From JBIOHJ01 sp044448905 (GTDB lineage Bacteria > Bacteroidota > Bacteroidia > AKYH767-A > OLB10), in the NCBI GenBank assembly GCA_044448905.1, contig JBIOHJ010000135.1, positions 1 to 8,131 on the forward strand: a stretch of 8,131 bases of DNA. The letters are read 5' to 3'. Positions 1-5,427 of the stretch are shown here, piece by piece. The position numbers and the translations under genes are program-made. The notes beneath the pieces were generated by a model that ran no database searches, was not told the DNA's origin, and was given only the letters and a program-made list of their open reading frames with translations. The number at the start of each line of letters is the position of its first letter. Positions within the stretch are counted from its first letter, which is position 1.

Positions 1-354
1 AATGAAGATGTCGTTCACTTCGATATTATAATGAGCAAAGAGTTTTTACTTGATGATGCAGTTTTCAAGAAACTCTCAGGAGTTTATACCTCAAGTAAAC
101 TGTTGTCAGAGTTTGAAGGCTTAAACGATGATGGAAGAATTGAATTATATAAAAACGGGAATTTGCTATACCTTAAAGTCAGCGGTCAAATTGAAGAAGC
201 ATTGCATTATTCAGGAAACAACACTTTCGAAAATGGCGCAGACCTGAAAATCAAATTTGAATTATTGCAGGATGGAGGAGTGAAAATTACAGGGAATGCT
301 CTGAGCAAAGGTAATTGGCAATCATTTGAATGTTCTAAAGTGCTGAGTTATTAA
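1..354 (+). CDS. C-terminal part of a larger protein, tail-domain type (left edge)
   Basis: The reading frame is open from the first base, with ten codons before the first ATG at 31 and no stop, so this is most likely the 3' end of a longer gene and not a complete 107-residue protein. The visible part has the pattern of the small beta-rich tail domain found behind the catalytic domain of many Bacteroidota serine hydrolases and other enzymes: a 'LSGVYTS' start, an 'IELYKNGNLLYLKVSGQ' strand pair, then a 'FELLQDGGVKITG' strand pair. No catalytic residues are visible. The next gene is a complete serine hydrolase, so this may be the tail of a similar enzyme, but that is inference. The stop at 352-354 is followed after about 34 bases by structured repeat copy A. 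If the gene truly starts at ATG 31 it would be a small free-standing protein of unknown role. Confidence 0.6.
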   Translation, partial: NEDVVHFDIIMSKEFLLDDAVFKKLSGVYTSSKLLSEFEGLNDDGRIELYKNGNLLYLKVSGQIEEALHYSGNNTFENGADLKIKFELLQDGGVKITGNALSKGNWQSFECSKVLSY

Positions 355-388
355 TCTATATTAATACTTCACAAAAGTTAAACGGCAG

Positions 389-571
389 CTAACATAAAGA
401 TTAAAAGAAATAAAAAAAAGAAGGGCTTCCGTCAGTGGACGGACACGTTGAGAGGTAAACATCCCGCCTGAGGCGGGACTAATAAACAGTGTTGGGTTAA
501 CGAATCCCGAATACTCGGGATGCTTCTAATCCCTATTTTTAAAAACAGCGATAATCCCAATTTCGTTATGC
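389..571 (+). repeat. Structured intergenic repeat, copy A
   Basis: This element fills most of the gap between the left-edge gene and the serine hydrolase. It shares two long near-identical blocks with 2770-2999: 390-431 matches 2772-2813 with 2 differences in 42, and 450-507 matches 2836-2893 with 3 in 58. It contains three hairpins: 428-433 with 438-443 (loop AGTG), 462-468 with 472-478 (loop TGA), and 504-510 with 515-521 (loop ATAC). The shared word TGCTTCTAAT follows at 521, and both copies end in TTCGTTATG (here 562-570). The left TAAC (390-393) can pair with the right GTTA (565-568). No ORF of note was found inside. It could be a Bacteroidota intergenic repeat, an attC-like recombination site, a MITE or a structured RNA; the sequence alone does not decide. 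Confidence 0.75.
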
Positions 572-575
572 GTCA

Positions 576-583
576 TACATTTG
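576..583 (+). promoter_or_regulatory. Candidate -7 promoter element (TAnnTTTG) for the serine hydrolase
   Basis: TACATTTG matches the Bacteroidota primary-sigma -7 consensus TAnnTTTG and lies 28 bases before the ATG at 612, giving a short leader. No clear -33 TTTG is present at the usual distance, so support is partial. It sits just outside the right end of repeat copy A. Confidence 0.35.
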
Positions 584-611
584 ATAAATATTTTATACAA
601 ACGAAAAAAAA

Positions 612-2057
612 ATGAAAGCCTTTTCTTTCTTATTTCTTTTAATTTTTTCACTAAACGTTAATTCCCAAAACTTAGTAAATCGGTTTGACAGCCTCACACA
701 AATGTATATAAATAGCAATTTTCAAGGTGTGATTTTGGTTTCAAAAGGAGATTCTGTCATTTACAATAAAGCATGGGGTTATGCTGATTTGGATGATAAA
801 ATTGTCTTGAGATCTAATACACTTTTCAAGATAGAGTCAACCGGAAAAATGTTTACCTCAACTGCGATTATGCAATTGGTAGAGACCAATAAACTGAAAC
901 TCAATAATACGGTAGAAGAAATATTGCCTGAATTGCCATTAAAAAATGCTGCCAGGATAACAATACATCATCTGTTAACACATACATCTGGTTTAGCAAG
1001 TCCCTGGGACTCGCCTGATTACAGTTTCAAAAAAGTGTATTCTCGACAGGAGTTTGAAAAAATTATTTGTAATATGCCTCTTGTATTTGACGACCCCGGG
1101 AAGGAAATGTATTACAGCAATTCAGGTTATATCATACTTAGCTGGATGGTTGAAAAAATCAGTGGCCAATTATTCGATGATTATTTATCCGCCCATTTTT
1201 TTAAACCCCAGCAAATGTTAAACATCCGGCATTTGAATGATACATTAATGCCAAAAGGAGAAGCACAGCCTTATCGCTTTGTAAGCAGTAAACGATACAT
1301 TTCACAAAACGAAATAATAAGCCCAAAAGCAAACGGTGCAGGCGGGTGGGTAGCAAATGCATTCGACCTTTACCGGTTTATGCTCGGTATTGATGAAAAC
1401 AAATATTTACAACCGTCAACTTTAAAAATAATGAGAACAGCCAATGGAACAAAACCATTGGACAGCACTTTTAATGGTTATGCATACGGGCTGGAAGTTT
1501 ACAATAATGAACCGCTGGAAGGGGTGAGTTATTTTGGTCATAGTGGTGGTGGTGCAGGGTTCTCTATTGATGCCATACTCGAGCCACTTAGCCACACAAT
1601 TATAATTTTTTGCAGCAACACATTTATCAATAGTCGTGAAGTAAGCAAAAACTACCTGAGCATTGTACTCAACAGACCTGTCTTGGAAATAAAAATCCCA
1701 AGAAATATACGCGTTTACGACATGGTGGAAGCAAAAGGCATTTCTGACTTTATCAAAAATGAGAAGAAATACTTCAAATCTCTAAACATTATTCCCGATG
1801 AAAGGCTGTTCACAGGTGTGGGTGATGCAATGGAAATGACAGAAGATTATAAAAACTTAGTTCAGTGGGCTGATTTGGGAACCCACTATTTTCCAGAAAA
1901 CGGGTTTTTATTTTTGACGGAGGGCAGCAGCTATTCAAAGCTGGGAGAAAAAGCCAAAGCAATAAAATGTTTTGAAGCTGCAAAAGCGATTGCTACTAAA
2001 AACAAAGATACCCGTATGCTTGAAGAAGCTGAACGGAGAATAAAATTGATTCAATAA
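612..2057 (+). CDS. Secreted serine hydrolase, beta-lactamase/PBP fold (class C type), with TPR-like tail
   Basis: Residues 1-18 form a signal peptide ending near 'NVNSQN', so the enzyme is probably periplasmic or outer-surface. The three catalytic signatures of the Beta-lactamase (PF00144) family are present in order: S76-T-G-K79 (nucleophile and lysine), Y168-S-N170, and H310-S-G-G. The typical 'HLLTHTSGL' block (120-128) and 'GAGGW' (242-246) are also there. The catalytic part ends near residue 355. The last roughly 130 residues are an extra segment, of which about 430-463 reads as one tetratricopeptide-like helix pair ('SYSKLGEKAKAIKCFEAAKA'). The family includes esterases, D-aminopeptidases and peptidoglycan-related hydrolases; the substrate cannot be read from the sequence, and true beta-lactamase activity should not be assumed. 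The ATG follows an A-rich leader without a Shine-Dalgarno site. It is monocistronic in appearance, flanked by repeat DNA on both sides. Confidence 0.9.
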   Translation: MKAFSFLFLLIFSLNVNSQNLVNRFDSLTQMYINSNFQGVILVSKGDSVIYNKAWGYADLDDKIVLRSNTLFKIESTGKMFTSTAIMQLVETNKLKLNNTVEEILPELPLKNAARITIHHLLTHTSGLASPWDSPDYSFKKVYSRQEFEKIICNMPLVFDDPGKEMYYSNSGYIILSWMVEKISGQLFDDYLSAHFFKPQQMLNIRHLNDTLMPKGEAQPYRFVSSKRYISQNEIISPKANGAGGWVANAFDLYRFMLGIDENKYLQPSTLKIMRTANGTKPLDSTFNGYAYGLEVYNNEPLEGVSYFGHSGGGAGFSIDAILEPLSHTIIIFCSNTFINSREVSKNYLSIVLNRPVLEIKIPRNIRVYDMVEAKGISDFIKNEKKYFKSLNIIPDERLFTGVGDAMEMTEDYKNLVQWADLGTHYFPENGFLFLTEGSSYSKLGEKAKAIKCFEAAKAIATKNKDTRMLEEAERRIKLIQ

Positions 2058-2161
2058 ATATTCAAGCTTAAACATTGTGTACTCGCAGAGTCTCCTCCCA
2101 TTTCGGAGGGACACTCACTCGCCCCCGTCTGACGGGTCGCCAGTGCGTTAGAGACGAGGAT
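2058..2161. repeat. Hairpin-rich gap behind the serine hydrolase
   Basis: No gene is seen here. The segment carries two GC-rich hairpins: 2094-2098 pairs with 2105-2109 (CCTCC/GGAGG, inside a longer imperfect pairing of 2088-2116), and 2124-2129 pairs with 2131-2136 (CCCGTC/GACGGG). Neither is followed by a T-run, so they are poor candidates for intrinsic terminators. They resemble the short GC-rich palindromes embedded in repeat copies A and B. Confidence 0.5.
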
Positions 2162-2271
2162 GAAGGTCATTGCGTTAATTAATTTGTTATCGGATATGCT
2201 TTGGCGGCAGTGCTAATTTGAAACTGAGTGCAAGAAATTAGCTTTGACAAACTAAATACGAAGTGACCTTC
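2162..2271. repeat. Nested inverted repeat upstream of the DoxX gene
   Basis: An outer perfect 8-base pair of arms (GAAGGTCA at 2162-2169, TGACCTTC at 2264-2271) encloses an inner perfect 8-base pair (GCTAATTT at 2212-2219, AAATTAGC at 2235-2242) with a 15-base loop. The interior words ATCGG, TTTGGC and AGTGCT, in that order (2190-2215), recur in the same order in the diverged element at 4026-4115, though the spacing differs. The whole could fold as one long hairpin with a bulged middle. No coding potential was seen in it. Confidence 0.55.
2217..2246 (+). promoter_or_regulatory. Candidate Bacteroidota promoter for the DoxX gene
   Basis: TTTG at 2217-2220 and TAGCTTTG at 2239-2246 are separated by 18 bases, fitting the -33 TTTG / -7 TAnnTTTG promoter model of Bacteroidota. 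Transcription would start near 2253, leaving a leader of about 65 bases. Both boxes overlap the arms of the inner hairpin of the nested inverted repeat (2212-2219 and 2235-2242), so the match may be a by-product of that repeat. Confidence 0.4.
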
Positions 2272-2319
2272 GCAAAATCGAATAGAATAAGTAACCTCTA
2301 AATAAATAAAAATAAAATT

Positions 2320-2721
2320 ATGGAAACTAAAAAATCAAAAACACTGAACATTACTTTATGGATTGTACAATCCATATTAGCAGCTTTCTTTTTAATGTCG
2401 GGGATTGTGAAGTTTTCAACTTCAATTGAGGAACAAAGAGCCACTATGGAATGGCCTAAGCATGTTTCGGCTGGGGTAATTCATTTTGTTGGAATACTTG
2501 AAATAATAGGCGCGTTAGGATTATTGTTACCGTCCATTTTAAGAATACAACCAAAGTTAACACCATGGGCAGCTACAGGTTTAGCTCTTGTAATGGTAAT
2601 GGCAACAGCTTTGAATCTCTCAATTGGCGAAACAAAAGCAATTGGGCTTCTCATTGTTGTGGCATTAGCGTTCTTCGTTGCGTGGGGAAGGTTCAAAAAA
2701 TCACCTATACTTCCAAAATAA
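2320..2721 (+). CDS. DoxX-family integral membrane protein
   Basis: The 133-residue protein has four hydrophobic helices at about 11-30, 50-71, 82-101 and 106-122, the usual size and topology of DoxX/DoxX-like proteins. The family-typical 'SGIVKF' follows helix 1 (27-32), and 'GILEIIGALGLLLP' (58-71) carries the conserved Gly-Glu-Gly pattern of helix 2. DoxX proteins sit in the cytoplasmic membrane. Some are linked to quinol or thiosulfate oxidation or to oxidative-stress resistance, but most members, including this type, have no proven role. The ATG is preceded by an A/T-only leader with no Shine-Dalgarno site. The gene stands alone, with the nested inverted repeat on its left and repeat copy B on its right. 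Confidence 0.88.
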   Translation: METKKSKTLNITLWIVQSILAAFFLMSGIVKFSTSIEEQRATMEWPKHVSAGVIHFVGILEIIGALGLLLPSILRIQPKLTPWAATGLALVMVMATALNLSIGETKAIGLLIVVALAFFVAWGRFKKSPILPK

Positions 2722-2769
2722 AAGAGAGTGTAAACCAACACACGGGTTCAGGATAAAGTAGAGTATGCG

Positions 2770-2999
2770 CATAACACTAAGATTAAAAGAAATAAAAAAA
2801 AGAAGGGCTTCCGATGAAAAATCGGGACAAGTTTTGAGAGGTAAACATCCCACCTGAGGCGGGACTAACAAACAGTGTTGCGTTAACGAATCCATATTGT
2901 AAACATCTGGATGCTTCTAATTCCTTCTTTTTTTTACTTCTTTCCTTGCACAAGGCTTGCTCATTCTTCCACTGGAAGAATGCCCTCTTCTTCGTTATG
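2770..2999 (+). repeat. Structured intergenic repeat, copy B
   Basis: This second full copy of the repeat at 389-571 lies between the DoxX and first VOC genes and fills most of a gap of about 340 bases that holds no gene. Its hairpin 1 is 2811-2815 with 2821-2825 (CCGAT/ATCGG), where copy A has CCGTC/GACGG: two positions changed on both arms, keeping the pairing. Hairpin 2 (2848-2854 with 2858-2864) has one A/C mismatch relative to copy A. Hairpin 3 is reduced to 2890-2894 with 2908-2912. The outer ends CATAAC (2770-2775) and GTTATG (2994-2999) are perfectly complementary. Between the conserved core and the right end lies a segment not shared with copy A, containing a perfect 9-base-pair hairpin (2962-2970 with 2974-2982) and the palindrome CCTTGCACAAGG (2944-2955). 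Confidence 0.75.
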
Positions 3000-3065
3000 G
3001 GAAATTTTATGACGACACACCTCACACACAATGCTTCATTGAAAACATCATTAATAAATTAGACA

Positions 3066-3518
3066 ATGACAAAAAGTAAATTGCTGGAAATGCACAATAT
3101 CGGCATCGTTGTAGAAAACCTTGACAATGCAATATCATTTTTTAAAGAAATTGGATTAACACTTGAAGGTAGAGCTGAAATAGAAGGAGAATGGGCTGGT
3201 CGTGTAACAGGACTAGGTTCTCAATGCGTAGAAATTGCTATGATGGTTACACCTGATGGACATAGTCGTCTTGAGATTTCAAAATTTCTCACACCAACAA
3301 CTATTTCCGACCATCGGACAGCACCCGTTAATTCTCTTGGGTATCTGAGAATTATGTTCAGAGTTGAAAATATTGATGAGTTGGTAACACGGCTGGTTAA
3401 AAATGGTTCTCAACTCGTTGGAGAAATAGTTCAGTATGAAAATTCGTATCGACTCTGCTACGTACGTGGAACAGAAGGACTTCTTATTGGACTTGCCGAA
3501 GAACTTGATAACAAATGA
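3066..3518 (+). CDS. VOC-superfamily protein, glyoxalase/dioxygenase fold (first)
   Basis: The 150-residue protein has the two beta-alpha-beta-beta-beta modules of the vicinal oxygen chelate fold, roughly 8-72 and 90-146. Module 1 opens with 'MHNIGIVVENLDNAISFF' and H10 is a plausible metal ligand; E70 in 'RLEISKF' is a second. In module 2 the usual histidine position reads 'LGYLRIMFRV', without His, and the final strand is 'GLLIGLAEEL' with E145 or E146. This matches my memory of a widespread uncharacterised VOC subfamily with 'EGEWAGRVTGL' and 'TPDGHSRLE' blocks, so the altered second module is probably a subfamily trait and not decay. The reaction is unknown. The start at 3066 is the first usable ATG: an upstream ATG at 3031 meets a stop after three codons. 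It is followed 75 bases later by another VOC gene, probably in one transcript. Confidence 0.88.
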   Translation: MTKSKLLEMHNIGIVVENLDNAISFFKEIGLTLEGRAEIEGEWAGRVTGLGSQCVEIAMMVTPDGHSRLEISKFLTPTTISDHRTAPVNSLGYLRIMFRVENIDELVTRLVKNGSQLVGEIVQYENSYRLCYVRGTEGLLIGLAEELDNK

Positions 3519-3593
3519 GTGCAGTATCTTACTTTTACAAAGACAAAATTCAAATCAAGAACTAAAAATTTAAAACAATAAAATAAAATCAAA

Positions 3594-4016
3594 ATGGCAA
3601 AACAGGTATTTATCAATTTAGCAGTTAAAGACCTTCAAAAATCAATGGACTTTTATACTGCATTAGGTTTTACAAACAATCCTCAATTTTCGGACGAAAC
3701 AGGAAAATGTATGGTGTGGAGCGAAAACATATTTGTAATGATAATGACACACGAAAAGTTTGCAGGTTTTGCAACCAAACCTATTGCAGACACAAAATCA
3801 AATGTAGCAGCACTATTTTCATTATCGGTAGATAGTGTTGATGAAGTAAATAGCATTTTGACAAATGGCCTTAAAGCCGGTGGAACAGAACCCAACGAAA
3901 TGAGAGATTATGGTTTTATGCAGCAACGAACAATCGAAGATTTTGACGGACACACTTGGGAGATTTTCTATATGGACATTTCTAAATTTCCATCAGAACA
4001 ACCAGTCGGACAATAA
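3594..4016 (+). CDS. VOC-superfamily protein, glyoxalase/bleomycin-resistance type (second)
   Basis: The 140-residue protein starts 'FINLAVKDLQKSMDFYTALGF' (6-26), the first beta-alpha unit typical of small Bacteroidota VOC proteins annotated as lactoylglutathione-lyase-like or extradiol dioxygenase-like. Further family marks are 'MVWSENIFVMIM' (40-51), 'FSLSVDSVDEVN' (75-86), and the C-terminal strand 'DFDGHTWEIFYMD' (116-128), where E123 is the expected metal-binding glutamate. The N-terminal His of classical glyoxalase I is replaced (N8 region), so classical glyoxalase activity is doubtful. It differs in sequence and subfamily from the VOC gene just upstream, so the pair is not a recent tandem duplication. 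The leader is A-rich with no Shine-Dalgarno site. The stop is followed after only about 10 bases by the structured element at 4026. Confidence 0.9.
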   Translation: MAKQVFINLAVKDLQKSMDFYTALGFTNNPQFSDETGKCMVWSENIFVMIMTHEKFAGFATKPIADTKSNVAALFSLSVDSVDEVNSILTNGLKAGGTEPNEMRDYGFMQQRTIEDFDGHTWEIFYMDISKFPSEQPVGQ

Positions 4017-4025
4017 CAACGAACC

Positions 4026-4115
4026 GCTAACATCGGTTTGGCAATCTGACGGGTGAAGTGCTTCTATTCATTTCACCTGACAAGTAGGAATTCTCCTGTC
4101 AGGTTTTAAATTAGC
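4026..4115 (+). repeat. Diverged relative of the structured repeats, behind the second VOC gene
   Basis: It begins GCTAACAT (4026-4033), identical to 388-395 of copy A, and contains TGCTTCTATTC (4059-4069), close to the TGCTTCTAATTC word of copy B. GCTAA (4026-4030) is complementary to TTAGC (4111-4115), so the ends can pair as in the other elements. Inside, GGTGAA (4052-4057) pairs with TTCACC (4072-4077). Its order of words ATCGG, TTTGGC, AGTGCT also matches the interior of the nested repeat upstream of the DoxX gene. Confidence 0.5.
4076..4107 (+). terminator. Probable intrinsic terminator behind the second VOC gene
   Basis: CCTGACA (4076-4082) pairs perfectly with TGTCAGG (4097-4103), with additional partial pairing of GGA (4087-4089) and TCC (4094-4096) in the loop, and is followed directly by TTTT (4104-4107). 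It would end transcription of the two VOC genes about 60 bases past the stop. It competes with the hairpin 4052-4077 for bases 4076-4077. Confidence 0.55.
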
Positions 4116-4142
4116 AACCTGGAAGTAACTTCGTAACCTGCC

Positions 4143-4148
4143 AGGAGA
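4143..4148 (+). promoter_or_regulatory. Ribosome-binding site of the exported unknown protein
   Basis: AGGAGA lies nine bases before the ATG at 4158, a good Shine-Dalgarno match that is unusual in this window, where the other genes have A-rich leaders only. It supports the ATG at 4158. It overlaps CCAGG (4141-4145), which could pair with CCTGG (4118-4122), so the site might be partly sequestered. Confidence 0.4.
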
Positions 4149-4157
4149 TAAAAATTT

Positions 4158-4877
4158 ATGACACAAAAATGTACCGTATTACTTTTGTTAACGTTTACAC
4201 TAACATTCGCTTGTGCCCAGGAGGAAAACAAAAGGGTTAGCCAGCGGAAGCGGATAAGAGCTTTAATGAATGAAGAGATAGATCACTTGAAAGATGGCGT
4301 TTTGTTAGTGCGGTTACAAACAAAAGAAAATGGAATAACCGCTTTAAGGAAAATGGGCAATAATGAATTTGCGGATATAATAATGGAAAAACAGCTACAG
4401 CAGAATAAAGAAATTATATCTGCATTTAAAAATAATTTTACATTTTGTCCTGCTTATTTCTTTCTCAGCAACTACTCTGACAGTGTCTTGTCAAAACAAA
4501 TTAATGGAATTGTTTTCCTCGATGATAATTTGCAACCCGACACCACTGTTAAATTGAACAATAGAAAATTTTTAACAGCGGAATTTGGAATTATTGAACA
4601 AGACCCGGCAAAATATTTTTCCGGGTATTATTATTACCAGGGCGAAAACGGGCTGGAACGAAGGAGTGCATATGATGGCGGGCCCGATTTAAGATTCGGA
4701 GCGCTAAAAATAATGAATGATAAATTAGTACAATTAAAAAGGCCGTTCCCTTATTACGTAAGAACATTTAACTCAACTCCCTTCAAAAGAAAATTTTCAA
4801 AAGTTGTACGGAAGATGAACAAAAACCTGTTCAGCTACTATTATTCATTCATCTCACAGCTCGCGGAGCCACAGTAA
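4158..4877 (+). CDS. Exported protein of unknown function, possibly frameshifted at its 3' end
   Basis: I do not recognise the family. The 239-residue product starts with a signal peptide: hydrophobic residues 6-18, then 'ACAQEE' with a likely signal peptidase I cut after A20. C19 lies in a poor lipobox, so a lipoprotein is possible but less likely. After a charged, helical stretch (22-65), residues about 95-200 look beta-rich: 'INGIVFLDDNL', 'FLTAEFGIIEQDPAKYFSGYYYYQGE', then 'YDGGPDLRFGALKIMNDKLVQLKRPFPYYVRTF'. The C-terminus is strongly basic and aromatic. Reading the + strand one frame over from about 4856, a stop-free, protein-like sequence runs past this stop to 4951, so the original gene may have been longer. 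It follows a terminator-like hairpin and has its own Shine-Dalgarno site, hence probably starts a new transcript. The following membrane-protein gene begins 85 bases later. Confidence 0.75.
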   Translation: MTQKCTVLLLLTFTLTFACAQEENKRVSQRKRIRALMNEEIDHLKDGVLLVRLQTKENGITALRKMGNNEFADIIMEKQLQQNKEIISAFKNNFTFCPAYFFLSNYSDSVLSKQINGIVFLDDNLQPDTTVKLNNRKFLTAEFGIIEQDPAKYFSGYYYYQGENGLERRSAYDGGPDLRFGALKIMNDKLVQLKRPFPYYVRTFNSTPFKRKFSKVVRKMNKNLFSYYYSFISQLAEPQ

Positions 4878-4951
4878 AGGGAGAAATAAAATTTGAAATG
4901 ACTTACCAGGACTGGCAAAAATTAAAAAGAATTCAATCCGTATTGCGATAA
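4856..4951 (+). pseudogene. Possible out-of-frame C-terminal continuation of the preceding gene
   Basis: In the frame one step away from the preceding gene, codons 4856-4948 read 'TARGATVKGEIKFEMTYQDW', then a short basic end with stop TAA at 4949-4951. The frame is stop-free back to 4772. The composition (alternating polar/hydrophobic strand, then amphipathic helix 'DWQKLKRIQSVLR') looks like a real protein C-terminus more than chance, and it fills what would otherwise be an empty 85-base gap. The only start inside it is ATG 4898, which would give 17 residues. A single-base indel or sequencing error near 4850-4877 would join it to the preceding gene. Support is suggestive only. Confidence 0.35.
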
Positions 4952-4962
4952 CTTTACAGGAA

Positions 4963-5337
4963 ATGAAAATAAAAAAGGAAATGAAATTGGAACACCGTAA
5001 AGAGGAAGTTACCTCATTGCCTGATTTCCTGCTCAGGCTTGCCCGCTACGGGCTGTTTGCTGCAATGCTTATTGCTGTTTCGCTTGGAATAGGCATTTCG
5101 GGCTATCATTATCTCGGACAGCTAAGCTGGCTCGATAGCTTTCATATGTCTTGCATGATTTTAACGGGTATGGGGCCCGTTGCCGAAATGACAACTAAGG
5201 GAGCCAAGCTCTTTTCATCATTTTATGCCCTTTACAGCGGAGTCGCGTTTTTAAGCATAACAGCCGTTTTCTTTGCACCAATTATTCACCGGCTGCTGCA
5301 CATCCTGCATGTTGAAAAAAAAGCGGGTGATGATTAG
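4963..5337 (+). CDS. Two-helix membrane protein resembling a potassium-channel pore module, filter altered
   Basis: The 124-residue protein has a basic, charged N-terminus (1-20), a first membrane helix at about 27-49, a re-entrant-looking segment at 55-73, and a second helix at about 82-107 followed by 'HRLLH'. The order and wording match the TM1-pore-TM2 unit of potassium channels: 'WLDSFHMSCMIL' (56-67) resembles the pore helix, and 'KLFSSFYALYSG' (82-93) resembles the start of the inner helix. Where channels have TVGYGD, this protein has T68-G-M-G-P72, so the filter Tyr and Asp are missing. I recall similar 'GMGPV' proteins as uncharacterised in other Gram-negatives. It might conduct something other than potassium, or be non-conducting. 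A second in-frame ATG at 4981 is an equally good start, with AGGA-like sequence close to both. Confidence 0.7.
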   Translation: MKIKKEMKLEHRKEEVTSLPDFLLRLARYGLFAAMLIAVSLGIGISGYHYLGQLSWLDSFHMSCMILTGMGPVAEMTTKGAKLFSSFYALYSGVAFLSITAVFFAPIIHRLLHILHVEKKAGDD

Positions 5338-5381
5338 AGGTTGGTGCGGTTAAAAAAGAAATAAGCTTTAAGAATCTTCGT

Positions 5382-5389
5382 TATATTTG
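5382..5389 (+). promoter_or_regulatory. Candidate -7 promoter element for the dimeric-barrel gene
   Basis: TATATTTG matches TAnnTTTG exactly and lies 38 bases before the ATG at 5428, which gives a leader of about 30 bases. A -33 TTTG at the normal distance is not evident. With the terminator at 5749-5782 it would define a single-gene transcript. Confidence 0.45.
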
Positions 5390-5427
5390 CTATCAATATA
5401 ATTTCTAACAATTCTAAATCAAATTCT

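Noticed and set aside
389..571. Insertion sequence or MITE interpretation of the structured repeat
   Set aside because: No transposase is in the window, and no clear target-site duplication was found at the copy ends; it stays an alternative but is not called.
2481..2756. Open frames on both strands over the DoxX gene end
   Set aside because: They overlap the four-helix DoxX protein in other frames and have no recognisable features.
389..2999. CRISPR array
   Set aside because: Only two long copies over 2 kb apart with genes between them; no short regular repeats or spacers.
2783..3031. An 82-codon - strand open frame in the gap between the DoxX and VOC genes, and a shorter one at 2701-2895
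   Set aside because: They read through the structured repeat and its poly-T/poly-A tracts (Lys- and Phe-rich products); they are not protein-like.
612..4016. Antibiotic-resistance island (beta-lactamase plus bleomycin/fosfomycin-type genes)
   Set aside because: The hydrolase and VOC families are broad, and no residues specific to a true beta-lactamase or to fosfomycin or bleomycin resistance proteins could be identified.
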